A stretch of 64,000 nucleotides of DNA, taken from contig QKWP01000046.1 of NCBI GenBank assembly GCA_003550325.1, forward strand, positions 1 through 64,000, in the 5' to 3' direction. The DNA comes from Gigaspora rosea (taxonomy: Eukaryota > Glomeromycota > Glomeromycetes > Diversisporales > Gigasporaceae). Below the pieces are notes generated by a model. It had not been told where the DNA came from, made no database searches, and was given only the letters and a program-made list of their open reading frames with translations. This document shows positions 46,240 through 60,291 of the stretch, in pieces (within the stretch, counting starts at the first letter, position 1; every line of letters begins with the position of its first letter). The translations under genes and the position numbers were made by a program.

Positions 46240-49085
46240 TAAAAAAAGAAGCTGCAATTTTCACTATAACGATTTACTATTATCAGCAAATTTTTATAAT
46301 AAAAATAGGCTTGTATATTGTAATGGCTTGTTTATTTTTTTTGATAACCTAAAAACAAATATAGATAATAAGTTTTATGAATTTTAATTGGATATCAAAA
46401 TAAATAATTTATTTTAAAGTTTATTATGCACAACTAAATGTTGAACTTGCTCAAATTGATATAGATAAAACTTTGTTTTTGTAGAATATAAATTGAAATT
46501 CTTCTACATAATGCACAAAAAAAATCTAAGATTTTTGAAAAGTGCAAATAGACTAACCAAAAATACAGAAACAATTAAACTTGGTATTCAAGTATTTGAT
46601 TATTTGAGTGGTATTACCAAACAAAATACTTTGTTAACTGCATTCTTAATTCATGCTGTACTCAAAACTCTAAATTGGAAGCTAAAAAATATTAATATTA
46701 TTACAGACAACAGTTTATACTACTATAATTCTGAGCCAATAATAATATTAAAAAAATAGAAAGAATAGAATAGTATTTCTGTTTAAAATAGCTATTCCTT
46801 GAGACTAATAAATCTAAAACATTAGTAAATTCTTATTATATACAAATTCATAAAATAATAGTAATAATAGTAGTAATAATAAAATAAAAAAAATTGAAGA
46901 TATGAGATTCATATCATTTTCTGATTACTATACTTCACAATTTTACTAATATGTAAATTAATATTTTATGTTTTATTAGTAACTATTAATTTTTTAATGG
47001 CAGAATTGTCATGTAAATAAAATGATTGTTGAAAAATTTTGAGTAAAATTATTGTTTTAAGTTTTATATAAAGTTTTTTAGATGAACTTTACTAAAAAGT
47101 GCACTATGCACTTTGTACCTCATATATTTAAATGTTAAAAAAAATATAAGATAAAATATACTAATTTGATATTACTTATTGAAGAAGTTATAATTAATTA
47201 GTAAAATTTTATGAAATTTAATACTTTTAATAATTTTATTAATAAAATTATATAAAATACTATGATTTCTAAATTTTACTAATTAATTCTAAGTAAACTT
47301 GTTCAGCATCCAAATATATATATATGTATATTTAAACTCAATCTAAATTGCAGAATTCAGACCAGGCCAAAACCAAACTTATATAATGTGGAAAGCTTTA
47401 AATCTCCAAGCATGTGACTTCATTCACCTTGTTGCCAATTATTTTGGACTATGTGATATACTTACATTCAATCAGAATGTGAATTTTAGGCTCTTTTTTT
47501 TTTTTTTTATTTATTTATTTATTTGCAGAAATATTTTTTGTAAAGTAAAATTTGGAGGAAGATAATTTTTTTTTATATGTTAATATATAAAAAATAAAAC
47601 CAGCTTAAACTTTATTGTAAAAAATTTGAATATGTGGCCAAACAAAGCATTTTAATTGGCTGAAATTAAAATATATATATTCACTTTTTTTACGATTTAC
47701 TAATAAAATTGATAAAAATTTGCAATGTTTAAAAGGCTGCAGCTCTGTCAGTTTGGCTTTAAATTAAAATCTAAACCACAAGTTTTATTCTTTAGAACAA
47801 GAACAACAAATCTAGTGGATTAGTTTTTTATTTTATAAATTTTTAAAGAAGGAGTAGCATTTCTTGTAAAGCCAATTTTTATGGAGATTTAAAGCTTCCC
47901 GTACTATAATTGAGTTTGAGCTGGTCCAAGTTGGAAATTTAGTAAAGTTTAAAGTTTAAATCTGGGTTTTAACCTGGACTTTACCAGACTGGACCAAATG
48001 TGAACTCACACCTAGGAGCACTATTAGTAATCTATGATTTTGCATGCCTGTTGCTTCTGCAATGATAATTGGATAAATATACTAATAGATAATTCTATAC
48101 ATTAAGATCAATTTAGCTTGGGACAGTTGTTAACCATATTTGTAAAGTAATAGTATAGTAAATTTAATACAAAGTGCAAGATATTCTATTTCTATAATTG
48201 GAGGTAGTGCCAATGTTTGCAAAGTTGGAATTTTCTGTATAAGGTTGAACTTTTTACTAGAGATACAAAACTAATGAATTATAGAAATTTTAAATGGATG
48301 TTTTAAAGCCAAGAGGTTGTAGATTGCATTTGTTTGTATTTATATCTGCTTAGTTCATAATTTGATTATTTATACTTGAATTGTTTAAGTTTATTTTGCT
48401 TTAACTTTACTGCTCGAACTATTGCCATTGGTACTGCAAAGATCAGGCACTTTTTTTTTTTGCTATAAAAGACAGATATAAAGTTTTACTGAGTTTGATA
48501 GCTATTCTCTTGTACTATTAATTTATGGTAGTATTAATTCAATTTATTGAACTTTAAATTGGTTCTTTCAAGTTTTTGACTTTATATTTATCAAAGATAA
48601 CAGCATGCTTTTTATATATAACCATATTTGCAGGTTTTTAATAATTCTCAATTCATTTTTTTCACTTTTGAATCCATTACTTTAATTATAATTTACATTT
48701 TATCTGCATTGTTATCACTTATATCAGCAGTTTCTCTAATCATATCTTTATGAAAAACAGTATATACACACTCTGATTACTCAAATTAGTTGGTTTTGAT
48801 ATAGAAATTACATAATTTAAAAAAATGTAAAGCTTTGCATTTAAGATAATAGTTTGTTTATTTATAGAGTTGCTTATTATTTTATAATTAGTTCTCAAAA
48901 AGTAAACATGATACTAAAGCCTACTTTGTTTATTGAATCTGGCTGTTATTATTTTGGTTCTTTATATATTTTGCAAAATTTTGTATAGTAATATTTAAAT
49001 AAAAATTAATAGTCAAAATAGTACAATACTTTAACTGTATATTACTATATTTGAATAATATCTTTAAAATTTTGTCACACATCAC
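46240..49085. other. AT-rich intergenic DNA; duplication edge near 47130
   Basis: To about 47130 the sequence aligns with 61570-63335 of unit 3. An 88-codon open stretch at 46493-46759 is frame-disrupted there, so it is not called. One isolated copy of the A palindrome lies at 47185-47310. From about 48860 the sequence matches 12590 onward. No gene supported. Confidence 0.55.
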
Positions 49086-49090
49086 TTTTA

Positions 49091-49791
49091 TATATTAAAT
49101 TATCCAGTAGGCAATTTGCTTGCTAACATTTTTTTGCCCAATTTTTGTCAATTGCCTCAAATTTAATAAACTATACCATATTTCCTAAGATAAAATAAAA
49201 GTGCATCATAAAACCCTTAACTCTTCCCTAAAATTCAATTAGACTGAGTTGATTTAATATAGTTGTTATGATCAATTTAAAAGTAAAAAGGTGCCATAAT
49301 ATGGCAATCAAGTAATATCTTCATAATCATCATGTAGAGGTTGATATTGAAGTTGGTTAAAGAATGTGAAAAGATAATATGATACAAAAGTTGCAGTAAA
49401 TAGCAAACTTTATAGCAATTGTGCAAGTCTATACACTTTGTTTGAATCATTTCACGTATGCTACACTGTGATTATTGAGTTTAACATATGGTTTGAGCCT
49501 TTGGGAGTTAGAACCAAGATCCTAATAAACATAATTTTTTTTAAGATATCCTGCTTTGCCCGTTGGTTTTTATTAAATATTTTGATATTTGTTACATAGA
49601 TGAGTGTACAACTAGCCACACATGCACTTTTGGTGCCTAGTTTAAGTAGCCCCAAAAGATTCTATACTAGCTGCCATACCTGCAAAGGAGCTGCCTATTT
49701 AAACCCTCTGGTACACGCTTCACCTAAAAAATTTTTTTATATATTTTATTTTGTCCAATTATTTTCCCACTAAATCAGATTTTAAGGGATA
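49091..49791. mobile_element. TIR element (degenerate left end) with inserted retro fragment
   Basis: Counterpart of 14271-14957 downstream of kinase copy 3: right end TTTAAGGGATA intact, left end eroded (TATATTAAATTATCCAG). A segment of about 190 bp (roughly 49545-49735) is extra relative to the 14271 copy and matches 63530-63717. Confidence 0.6.
49590..49712 (-). repeat. Truncated copy of a repeat also at 63587-63717
   Basis: Shared GTGCACTTTTGGTGCCTA-type sequence, CTAGCTGCCATACCT and TATTTAAACCCTCTGG. Read on the minus strand, both copies lead into an A-rich tail (near 49535 and 63515), which suggests a retrotransposed 3' end. Longer copy at the right edge of the window. Confidence 0.5.
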
Positions 49792-49866
49792 TTAGAGAAA
49801 ACAAGCAAATTTAAAATATCAAATTAATACAAATACAGATTGTAAGACATTGTCTTGATACATATA

Positions 49867-52800
49867 CTAGGTTATTTCCATATACATAAATTGATTAATT
49901 AGCTTATTTAACGTAATTGGAGTATAAACAACAAAAGTTCCTAAAAATTTTTCCATTAATTCTCTTGCTAACACAATTCTTTCATGAATTGGAAATACTA
50001 CAAATATTATCACTAAATTATTACTATCAATCAACGATTCTTTTAATTCTAAAATAAAATTTATAGTTTCTTCTTTGTTGTTTTCATAAAGACCGATAAA
50101 GACTATATCATAAGTAAATTGATCATATAATTCTTTATATGTTTTTACTGCTTTAATACCTTTTTCAAAGGTATCGAACGTATCAACTTTTTCGACACTT
50201 TTAAGATAATTCAATACAGAGTTTCTCAAAGTTTCAGCTGAGTGAATTATTAGTATTCGCTTTTTTCTTATAGTATGAGGTAATACATAACTTGTTTGTT
50301 TATTAAATTGTGTCTCCGTTGATAAAGATGCCATTGTTAATAGTTCAACATTCCATGTAAATGAAAATTTACTTCCTTTACCCAATTGACTTTCAACTTT
50401 AATTTCACCTCCATTAATTTCTACTAGATTTTTGCAGATTGAGAGACCAAGTCCTGCACCATCTTGCTTTTTAGTCATTGACATGTCACCTTGCGAAAAA
50501 CTTTCCCAAACATGGTTTAAATATTCTGGATTTATGCTATTACAAAATTATTATATAAATTATTTAAATGATTATATATGCTAAAACATAATCACAAATA
50601 ATCACAAGTAACTTACCCAATACCAGTATCACTTAACTGGATATATAACTTTTCTTTTTTAACCACTTGATCGTATGACGAATTCTCTACATTGATTTCT
50701 TCAAAGATTTCTCGTGGTTGCACAGAAATTGTCAGTACTATTTCGCCTTCTTTCGTAAATTTAACTCTAAGTATTAAAAATAAAATCGTCAAATAAAATC
50801 ATACAATGATAATTATGAAAATAATCAACAAGATAAACACAAAAAAAAAAATAATTACGAATTTGATAGTAAATGGGTTAAAACATGGTTCAACCTGTTT
50901 AATAATAAACAAGTATTATTGCTATGCTAATTAAATCAATTTTATTGTATATAAAATATATTGATTAAATCACCTCTCAGGATCACTCTTAACATATCTC
51001 GGCAACATATCTATCTCGCAATTCACAATTAATTCAATATTTTTAGTCGCAGCTTTTTTTCCAAATATAATAATTGTACTCTCAAGTGTATTTAATAAAT
51101 CAAAAGTTTTATTTACTAGAATAAATTTTTTCGCCTCTAGTTTTGCTACATTTAGAACATCGTTAACTATAGATAACACGATATCAGCAGTATTTGATAT
51201 AATATTGAGCATGTCCTTTTGCTCTGTAGTTAAGGTAGTACCCTCTAAAGAAGGAATCATACCTACTATTGCACCTAAAGGTGTCCGTAACTCTAAAATA
51301 AGAAAATAAAAAGAATTAAGATAAAAAAAATTAAAAATAATTATGATAAAAGATTATAAGTATATGAAATGCAAAACTAAACCATGAGAAGTATTTGCCA
51401 ATATTTGAGTCTTTGCATTATTAGCAAATTCAGCAGCTTTAATTTGAATTGCTTTTTCTCCAATCTCTTCAAACAATTTTGCATAAGTAATAGCTAAACT
51501 TATATGATTTGATATTTGTTGTAATAATTCTATTTCAGAGTCGCACCAAATGGAATTTTGAGATCTATGTACTTTTATCCATCCCCAAAAATTATCATCC
51601 AACCTTATTTCTACAGATAATGTAGAAACATTTTTATGAACCTTATCACAATATTTATTTAAGGAAATATCAACACTTAAATTTTCATTAAAAATTTTTT
51701 GTGACCTTGTAAAAGGTTGTGAATTACTATTATTGTTATCATTAATTTCCGAAAATGGTGTAATTATTGGTGATAAATCTTCAGAGTCATTTACATCTGG
51801 AATAACTATTTTATTATTCTTAGGTGACTCATTTGAAATAATAAAAATTTTTTCACATGGCAACCTTCGATAAATTTCCTTTATAATATAAAGTAATGTT
51901 TTATCTAAATCTGATCCGGAAAGAACCATGTTTATTATATCGATGAAATAATATTTTACGACGAAGAATTGAGCATTCAATATTAGCGCGAATACGGAAA
52001 ATTAGTTCTCGAGTTGAAAATGGTTTTACAAAATAATCATCTGCTCCTTTATCGAAGCCTGAAAATAAATATATAGAAAAAAGGTTAAAACAAGAAATAA
52101 TAATAACTGATAATTTAATAGTACTCAAATTACCTTGAATTTTAGAAGTTTCAGAAGCTTTTGCAGATAATAATATTATGGGAATTAGTTGAGTTTTTAC
52201 ATCAGATCTTAACACATTTAATAACTCATATCCGTCCATATTTGGCATCATGATATCTATTTATTAAAAGTTCAAACATATTACGATAATTGAAACAATT
52301 ATTAATGTGCATGTGATAAATTACATAATTAGTTACTTGCCACTAAGTATTAAGTCAGGTAATTTTTTAAGCGTCTTTAAGGTTTGTATAGCATTTTGGC
52401 CATCATAAGCACGATATACGTCAAATTCATTTAAAAGTTCTGCAAAATAATCTCTAAAAAATATATTCAATAATAAAAAAAAAAAAAAAAAAATTGAACC
52501 TTTTTGATTTAATAACGAAATATATTACCTCATGTCATTATTATCATCAACAATCAATACTTTATATTTTCTATTGTTTTTTGTTGTTTCATCAGCATCA
52601 ATATTCATATTATCAAGTTCCTTATTATTATTTGAATATTGAGTTTCAGATTTATTATCTTTAATCCATTGAGAACTTTCTTCTAAATAAAGTTGTCGAA
52701 TAGTGTATAATTCCCGATCATGATTTATTTGATATTCCATTTTATTAGAAAATATTTGATCTATTAATAAGTGTTCACATCCTAATGGAAACCAACATTT

Positions 52801-55436
52801 AAATGTCGTTCCTTGATTTACTACAGAAGTAACAGTGATATCTCCACCGTGAAGTGTAATAAGTTCTTTGACTAGAGCAAGCCCTATTCCAGTACCTTCA
52901 TGACTACGTGAACCTTGAGATTCTACTCGATAAAAACGCTGAAATATATTTGGAAGGGCGGATTCCGGAATACCAATTCCTAAATAAAAAAAGTCAATCC
53001 AGATATAGTTATAATGACAGTATATAACGTGTAAACAGATTCGAGGTTTTATTTTGCAAGATTAGTAAATATTATTAACCTGTATCAGACACTTCAAGGA
53101 CTGCCATCTTTTTTTTCTCGTTCATATAATCAAGATATAGGCGAACAGTTATTTGTCCATTCCAAGTATGCTTGAAGGCATTTGAACCTTATAATAAAGC
53201 AATAAGCGATAAAATATTTTAGCGAATTTATAAACTTTATATGTAACACATTTAGTTAAAAATACTTACAAAGATTAAATACGATAGTTTCATATAAATC
53301 ACGATCCAAATATATTTTATCAAGATCAAACTCATCCGGATTTGGAATATCAATATAATAATTTACGCCTAATGTTTTGGCCATACTTTTAAAATCTGAG
53401 GCCAATTCATGAGTAAATTTAGCTATATTTGTCTCACGATAATGTGCTTTTAGTTGGTTAGTTTCTATATTTGAAAACTATTATAGCAGATTAGATTAAT
53501 AAAAAATGAATATATATTAACGATTGTAATACAGTAGTAAAACATACTTGTAATAAAGAATTAATGAGTTTAAGTAATCGATGAGCATTACGACGTATTA
53601 TTTGAAGGTGTGACATTAGTAACGGTTCTTGAATACATGTATTAATTACATCATTGAGTGGTGAAAGCATTAAGGTTAATGGTGCTAATATTATAAAAAA
53701 AAGTTAAGCATATTTATTCAATATATTTTTTTTTTAAAAAAAGAGTATTTTTAATAATACTTTTTAGTTCGTGACTGATTCCTTGGAAAAACGTAATTTT
53801 TTCGTAATTCAAATCAGCCAATGTTTTAATTTGATTCTTTTCATCTTCAACAGATTTTCCATGTTGTAAAAGGACATAGATTTGATTTGTGACTAACTAA
53901 TAAATAATAAAATATATAGAATTTATAATATATATTTTTAATAAATAATAAAATATTATAATAAGCATTTATTTATAATATATTTTTATTAAAAGTAAAT
54001 ATAAAAGATAATGCGCATACATTAAAAAACTCCATATATCGATCGTCAAGTGCTCGAAATCGACTAATACCATAAATTAATACAATCGACAAAACATGAC
54101 CTTTGTCAAGATAATTTTTATCGGGAAAAGTACAGCCTGTGATTTGTCATTTAAAAAAACTTTTAAATTTCTTCCTTCTTTAATTACATGGTATATTGGC
54201 CAAGAATCACATTTTAAGAAAGAATAAGTTGTGTCACTTCTTTTTAGTTCTATATATGTATCATAGCTTTTATTAGCATCTTTGGTTAAATTAATTGTTT
54301 CATGGGATTCTGGTAAATAATCAGGAATATTTCTTTTTTCTTTATCATCATTATCAAAGGTCGTAGCCATTAAATGGGCGATTAAAAATTCAGAACTAGT
54401 ATTTAATTTATGTTTTACAAAGTAAATGAGTGTATAAGGGATATCTTTATTGTTTCTTAATGCTTTTGTTATAATATGGCAGGCACTTTCTAATGACTCA
54501 ATGTCTTTTAGAAATATTATGAAATTCAAAATATATTAATAAATATAATTCCATAAATATAATGCTCGTAATGATTATCAACTATAATTAGCAAGTAATT
54601 AAAATTATAAGTACTAACTAGATGTAAGACGACCAAATTCTCCAAGTAATTTTAGTCTTCGAGTATTTAAACATTGTTGAGTAGTTTCTTGTGCTAAACA
54701 CCATAAAGCACAAATTGTGCCAACAGATTTGAAAATCGGAATATATGAACAGCTAAAGTATGATTCTTCATCATATCCATCACGTTGTAATATTGAAGGA
54801 TAATCTCTGAAGTAAGTGCCTTTGCCAGTTGTTGTTACTCTACATGTATTATATAATTCAAGGGAAAATTAATATTATGAATCAAATATCCTTAAAATTA
54901 TTATATCATTTACCAATTAAAAACTAAAATCATACGAATCTCATATATTTCAGGCCAAACATCTTTAACCGATCTTCCTAATGCTGTTTAACATTTATAA
55001 ACGTGCTACGTTATTAACAATTTTTATTATAACACATAGTATCAAAATATATAACTTACCAGGATGTTTTGTCATTAAGATTGGTGCAAACGCTATGAGC
55101 AAATAAGGTCAGATACTTAGGTTAATTAAATAGATTAAAGAAAATAAGCGTAAAATTGGTTTACCTTCATTATATAAAATTAGCCAATTTGGAGGATCGA
55201 TATAGAGACACGTAGGAAACTCAGTTTTGAGACATAAATTCTAACATTAAATATATGATTTTTAGAAAGGTTTTTACGAATTTAAAAAAACACGGGCAAA
55301 TTACCGTGGCATTTTTGAGAGCAGGATCCCAAGTGTCCATAGGACCAAGTGGAGTTGAAGACCAGTCAAAATTGTAGACCATGTCAATATAATTTGAATT
55401 CTCATTCTTCCTTAACATCATCAAAAGTGATGACAT
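49867..55436 (-). pseudogene. Hybrid histidine kinase copy 3, two frameshifting deletions
   Basis: Same exon order as copies 1 and 2 (start MSSLLMM at 55436). Disabling changes: a 1-bp deletion near 54112 in the GAF exon shifts the frame after AVLFPIKI; and a 35-bp deletion near 51935, between short TTTAT-type repeats, removes the helix after the first receiver ([12 protein letters not shown] region) and shifts frame. A 9-bp in-frame loss near 53325 also removes part of the LALGDKIYLD segment of the first HATPase. The second kinase module and receiver-like tail (MSMTKKQDGAGLGLSI onward) are still open. Full-length product is not possible without repair; short products cannot be excluded. Confidence 0.9.
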
Positions 55437-56403
55437 ATTAAACTTATCAAAGAACGACAAAGCTATTAAAAGGTACTTATTTAATTTAATGAAAGAATAA
55501 TAACCATTTACGTATTAGTTTGATTTAATAAAGATGTATTCATGCATTAATTGTTTTTTGTTTTAAATTAGACTTCAATTGGCTTTTATTAATTTCTTCA
55601 AATTTCAACTCTATACTTATGTGTGTGCTTACGAGATTTTGTAATGCTGTTATTGCATTAGTTGTCTGTCGTTCTTGAAGTTGAAAGTTGCTTATTAGTG
55701 TATAAAAGTTACACTTGCCTCACAGCCAACGCGCGGGTTAATTTCAGTCAAGTGCAACAAGCACCCAAATTGGCTACAAAATTCCCGATTAGTTTACCCC
55801 CATTTATATTCTTTATCTAGTATAGATAACTTACATTTCCATTTTTGCATAATTCATTCAATGTTAGTCAATATTAGATGTAGAAACTTTGATCGCCCTT
55901 TTTGTAAATTCTTCATAACACGTTATCATGTTAGTATGTAGCGTGTTAAGGGGAAAATTCTAGATAGCGCGTCAACATGTTAGGCTTAGCAGTGTTATAT
56001 TTAATAGCACGTAGCGTGTTAGAGCACGTTAATGTGCTAGGTAACACGTTAACGTGTCGTATGTTAACAGTTAAATTCAAATGTCATAAACAAATGAATT
56101 TGACTTCTATAAAGAGAGATACTGGTAGAGAAGTTCCCTTCGATTTTATTTAAGAAAAATAAAGGAAGTAAGCTAGTGTAGTGCTGAAGAGACCTTTATT
56201 CGAGTAAATCAGAAACTTATCTCCTAATATTAGAGTTAAATCGGTTAAACGTATACTCTCCCTCCTTAATAGTCGCAATATCATGTTGATAATGATACAT
56301 TGTTATACATTTTTGTGTTAACAATATGTTATGAGGATTCGTTTGATCACTCTTTATTTGGATATTAGTGAATGTACCCAGTACGTACGTACGTACGTAT
56401 AAC

Positions 56404-56628
56404 CAGTGATGTCATGTCCAATAAATTTAGTGGTCAGATTGGACTTGGACATTGAAAATTTACAATGTCCAATGCCTAATTAATGATTGGATTTGATTTA
56501 TAAAAGTGGTTATATTAAAAATTTAATTGAGTCCAAAAAAATATTCAATAATATGTAGTTAATTATTGGATTAAAGTCTGATTTTAAAGTGTATTGTTAC
56601 GTCCAATTTTGTCCAATGTACAACACTG
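56404..56628. mobile_element. 225-bp hAT-type MITE, 8-bp TSD
   Basis: Ends CAGTGATGTCATGTCC / CAGTGTTGTACATTGGAC (right end read inverted). Exact 8-bp duplication CGTATAAC (56396-56403 and 56629-56636). Units 1 and 2 have the site without the insertion. The interior is rich in TTGGAC/GTCCAA motifs. Shares CAGTGATGTCA with the element at 13036. Confidence 0.93.
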
Positions 56629-58305
56629 CGTATAACCTATAGAAATATTATAATAATAAATTACCAATTTATTTTAACAAGCGAATAGTCACAAATTATT
56701 ATAGATAATATTTATTAGCGCAATAAAAAATTTGTAGCTAAAAATTTAGTCGATTGATTTGCCAAAAATTTTACCGACTCTAGTCTGACCCGATAAACAG
56801 GGAACTTTTCCTGCTAAGAAATTTGTAAACATTTTCCGAAACCAAATATTTCTGCACTTCCATGAATGTTTTGTCGTACATATTTCTTCTTTTATTTTTT
56901 ATGACCATGAATTTGGCTAATTGGCTAATTAAGTCTAAATAAAGATGGGCAAAGTTATACTAAATATTATTACTTATTATAATATTTCTAATTATTTCTT
57001 CTAATATTTAAAGTAATAATAATAAATAATTAATTATGGTGTATTCAAAGTTCACTCAAATCAACAAAAATTGTCGAGTTTAAAATTTACTTTCCAGAAT
57101 ATAAAATTACAGTAATTTTACTTAATTTTACGTAATTTTTATGTAAATTTGGTAAACTAAAGTTTCATGTAATTGTAATTTTGAACACTTTTGAACACAT
57201 GACATTTAGTTACAATTCGGATCATACATTCAAATCAAATGATGCGCTGGCTGAACATTCAAAAATTTGGTACTTTATATATTACGTGATGAAAATTACA
57301 ATTGTAATTATGTAACACAACTCTAAATTGTCCTGAACATAGCGGAGAACTTATTGGGGAGTAATGGACCAGTGTTGAGTTCGCTTACTTCACTGTTTAT
57401 TCTGACACATAAACGTATTTTAGTACGTAGCTCTTAATTTTTTATATAAAATTTTGCGCATTAAGATTAGATCTAAAAAGATTATAGTAAAAAAAAGAAA
57501 AAAATTTTTAGATCCCGTATAATCGTTTGTAAAGTTAAAAATCGAATATGGTCTGAATAGCTTGTAGAGACTAGCATCCGTATGTACGTACGTCGTACGT
57601 AAAGTATGACAAAAATCTAGGGCATGCAAACAAAACCACGGGTCGGCTGCATACTAATCATTACGTAATTTTGGTTTAAAGTTTTTGGGTGAATTAGGCC
57701 TGCTTAATAATAAAATTAGACAAACGTTTACTTTTGATTTGCCAAATTACTTTTATTAATTGATTACCTAATACAGTCGTCCTCCTCTATAATTACCTCT
57801 TAAATAATCACTAATTCGATATAATCACAATTTTTATTACTTATAAAATCCTTGTGTAGTCACAATTCACTTATAATTATCTATCACATTTTTAATTTAA
57901 TTGCTGATCCGGATAAGATCGGCATAATATATAAAATCTTAGGGATAAGTATATTAGTGATTTATAATATATGTTGTTACGGGAGAAATGGACAATATTT
58001 TATATACGATTCAAACGATGACAAGAAGGCAGTTCGCCAGAGGGTGACTTGATGATTTAACAAGATTTAGTATAAAAGTGACTTATGTATTAATACTAGA
58101 CTGAGTTTAATATATATTTTATTGACTTTAACTATAGATAATCCGAAGATTGTCCTTAGGAACTTCTTTTTATACTTTCTGACTATTATAGAAACTGCGA
58201 AGCTTTAATAAACGAAAATCATACGTTATTTTACCTCACCCGACTTTAACATGCCATGTGTATCAGGCGATATATGGCATGATATAACTAAATCACCCAA
58301 TCTAC

Positions 58306-58673
58306 GTAGCTCACCCACAAAAAATTTTCCGGTCATTTGACTTTTGTGGCGCAAACCAATTGAATTTTAGGATCAGGTGTAACGTAAAAATCGCGCTTTT
58401 TATGATTTTTCATAAAAATCACTAATAATTCTGAAGTTTGTCTATGAAATCGTCTATTGCGCATTAACAAAAAAATTCCTTGCAAATTTTGGTATTAGTA
58501 GCTCTAACTAAGCGTCTAACCCAAACACTAACCACTCGATTTATTACTTTAATTCTTTCGCTTTATTCGATTGTTTTGATTGTTTTGATTGTTTTGATTT
58601 TTCTCATTACACCTGATCTCTGGTTTGTGCCACAAAAAAGTCACATGACCGAAATTTTTTGTGGGTGAGCTAC
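58306..58673. mobile_element. MITE, unit 3 copy
   Basis: Inverted ends GTAGCTCACCCACAAAAAAT and its complement, followed by inverted GGTCAT(G/T)TGACTTTT. Counterpart of 37994-38339, with intact outer ends here. Confidence 0.8.
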
Positions 58674-60291
58674 TATCGTGTAACAACACAGTAAGGCTAA
58701 GCCTCATTCATTGAGATTATGTAAGGCCGGATGTTACATATAATGTGGCATAGTATAATTTTATGATCGACGTTATTTAATTCCCGTGCAATGTACAAAT
58801 CTACAAAGTCTGGTTCTTAAAGATTACAAAAATGACAAAACTCTCTGTTACATTAATAGAAAATGGAATATTAGACAAAATCTTCATTATGGCCCATATT
58901 CACATTACTGGTGGTGACTTTCTAATATAAGCAAAAAAAAATACTTTCCTATCTGATTTGGTCAAAAACTAAAATAATTTTGAATTTTTTATGACAGTTG
59001 TTATTAACTATGTATGTAGTGTGAATAAAATAAGTTTTCTACATGTTTCAACAATAGAGGATAGTTTTGTACACTTGAAGTTTATAAAGAATCTAAAATT
59101 AAAAGCCAGATTAATGGCTCATTGCCAAATAAAGTGTGGCAAAAATAGAATTTTGAATATATACTTGCATTCAACTTTTTGGACTTGACATTTCTGATGT
59201 GCAAATCATTAATTTGTTAGCATCATGTCCTACTTGCTTACTATAAAATTACATAATTATATTCTTATGAAGTCTCTTTTTGATTATTTAAAGTGAAAAC
59301 CACTTGCAGATATAAATTGGCATAGCTTGTTTCTAAATTGACATGAAAGTCAAATTAATATTGTTGAGCTTTATTCAAGCCTTGAAGTTATTTATCTCCT
59401 GATTTACTAATTTAGTAATTATAAAATAGAGTGCTTAGTTGCAATATTTTGTGCAAGTAGTTGCTATAATGTTACTCCATGGACACTTGAAGAATCAAAG
59501 GTAACATTTGAAATTCTTAAATAAAACAAAAGCTAATTCAAAAATTTTATTATAATGTAGTATCAAAAAATATGTATCATAAAAATATTAGACTATATAT
59601 CAATAAGTATGTAGTTTAGAATTTTAAATAGCACACCAAGCTATATCCCTAATAAAGCTTGGCAATGTTTTAATCAAGCACTAGTAATAACAAAAAAATA
59701 AGAAATTGAAAAAGGCAAATTCTATCTATAATTTAATAATTTTAGTTATTTAAACTAAAAATGAATTTGGGTATAGGCATTAATTTTAATAATTTTAGTT
59801 ATTTAAAACTAAAAGCAAATTTGGATATAAGCATTAATTTATAATTATTTATATCAAAAGTTTTATAAATTTGAATAATAATTCTATAGTTTTAAATTAA
59901 TATTAATAGGTTGAACACTATACAATTTCAAGTTGCAAAAACATGCAAAAAATATGAATATTGTGCTTTAATTTTAACAAAACCAGTTATTCATTGCACA
60001 AAATTAATAACAGAGCAATTGAATCAATTTGAATTGATTTATAACTAAAAAATATTAATATATTATCATATTAAACTGATAAATCAATGGGCTTATCTGT
60101 ATGCCTTCAGAATTACAAAAAAGCTTTATGGATAAATTTTATAAAGAATATTCCATTAGCATACAATTTTTAACCATTATGGCTCAATTAAAAAATAGAA
60201 GGCTTGTATATAAATAAATCTTAAAGGTTTTTGCACTGCAAGTAATAAGTTAAGTTATAAAGTTTTTGAAGAATTCAAGTTATTTATTAAT

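Larger units (their letters stand above)
26020..47130. repeat. Segmental duplication unit 2 (kinase copy 2)
   Basis: About 21 kb aligned in the same order and orientation with unit 3 (49800-63335). Its larger size is explained by unit-specific insertions: foldback, MITE, Helitron, Tc1-like element, a 4.2-kb TTA-flanked element and two MITEs. Confidence 0.85.

Noticed and set aside
46493..46759. 88-codon ORF
   Set aside because: Frame-disrupted in unit 3 near 61880-62095; no recognisable domain.
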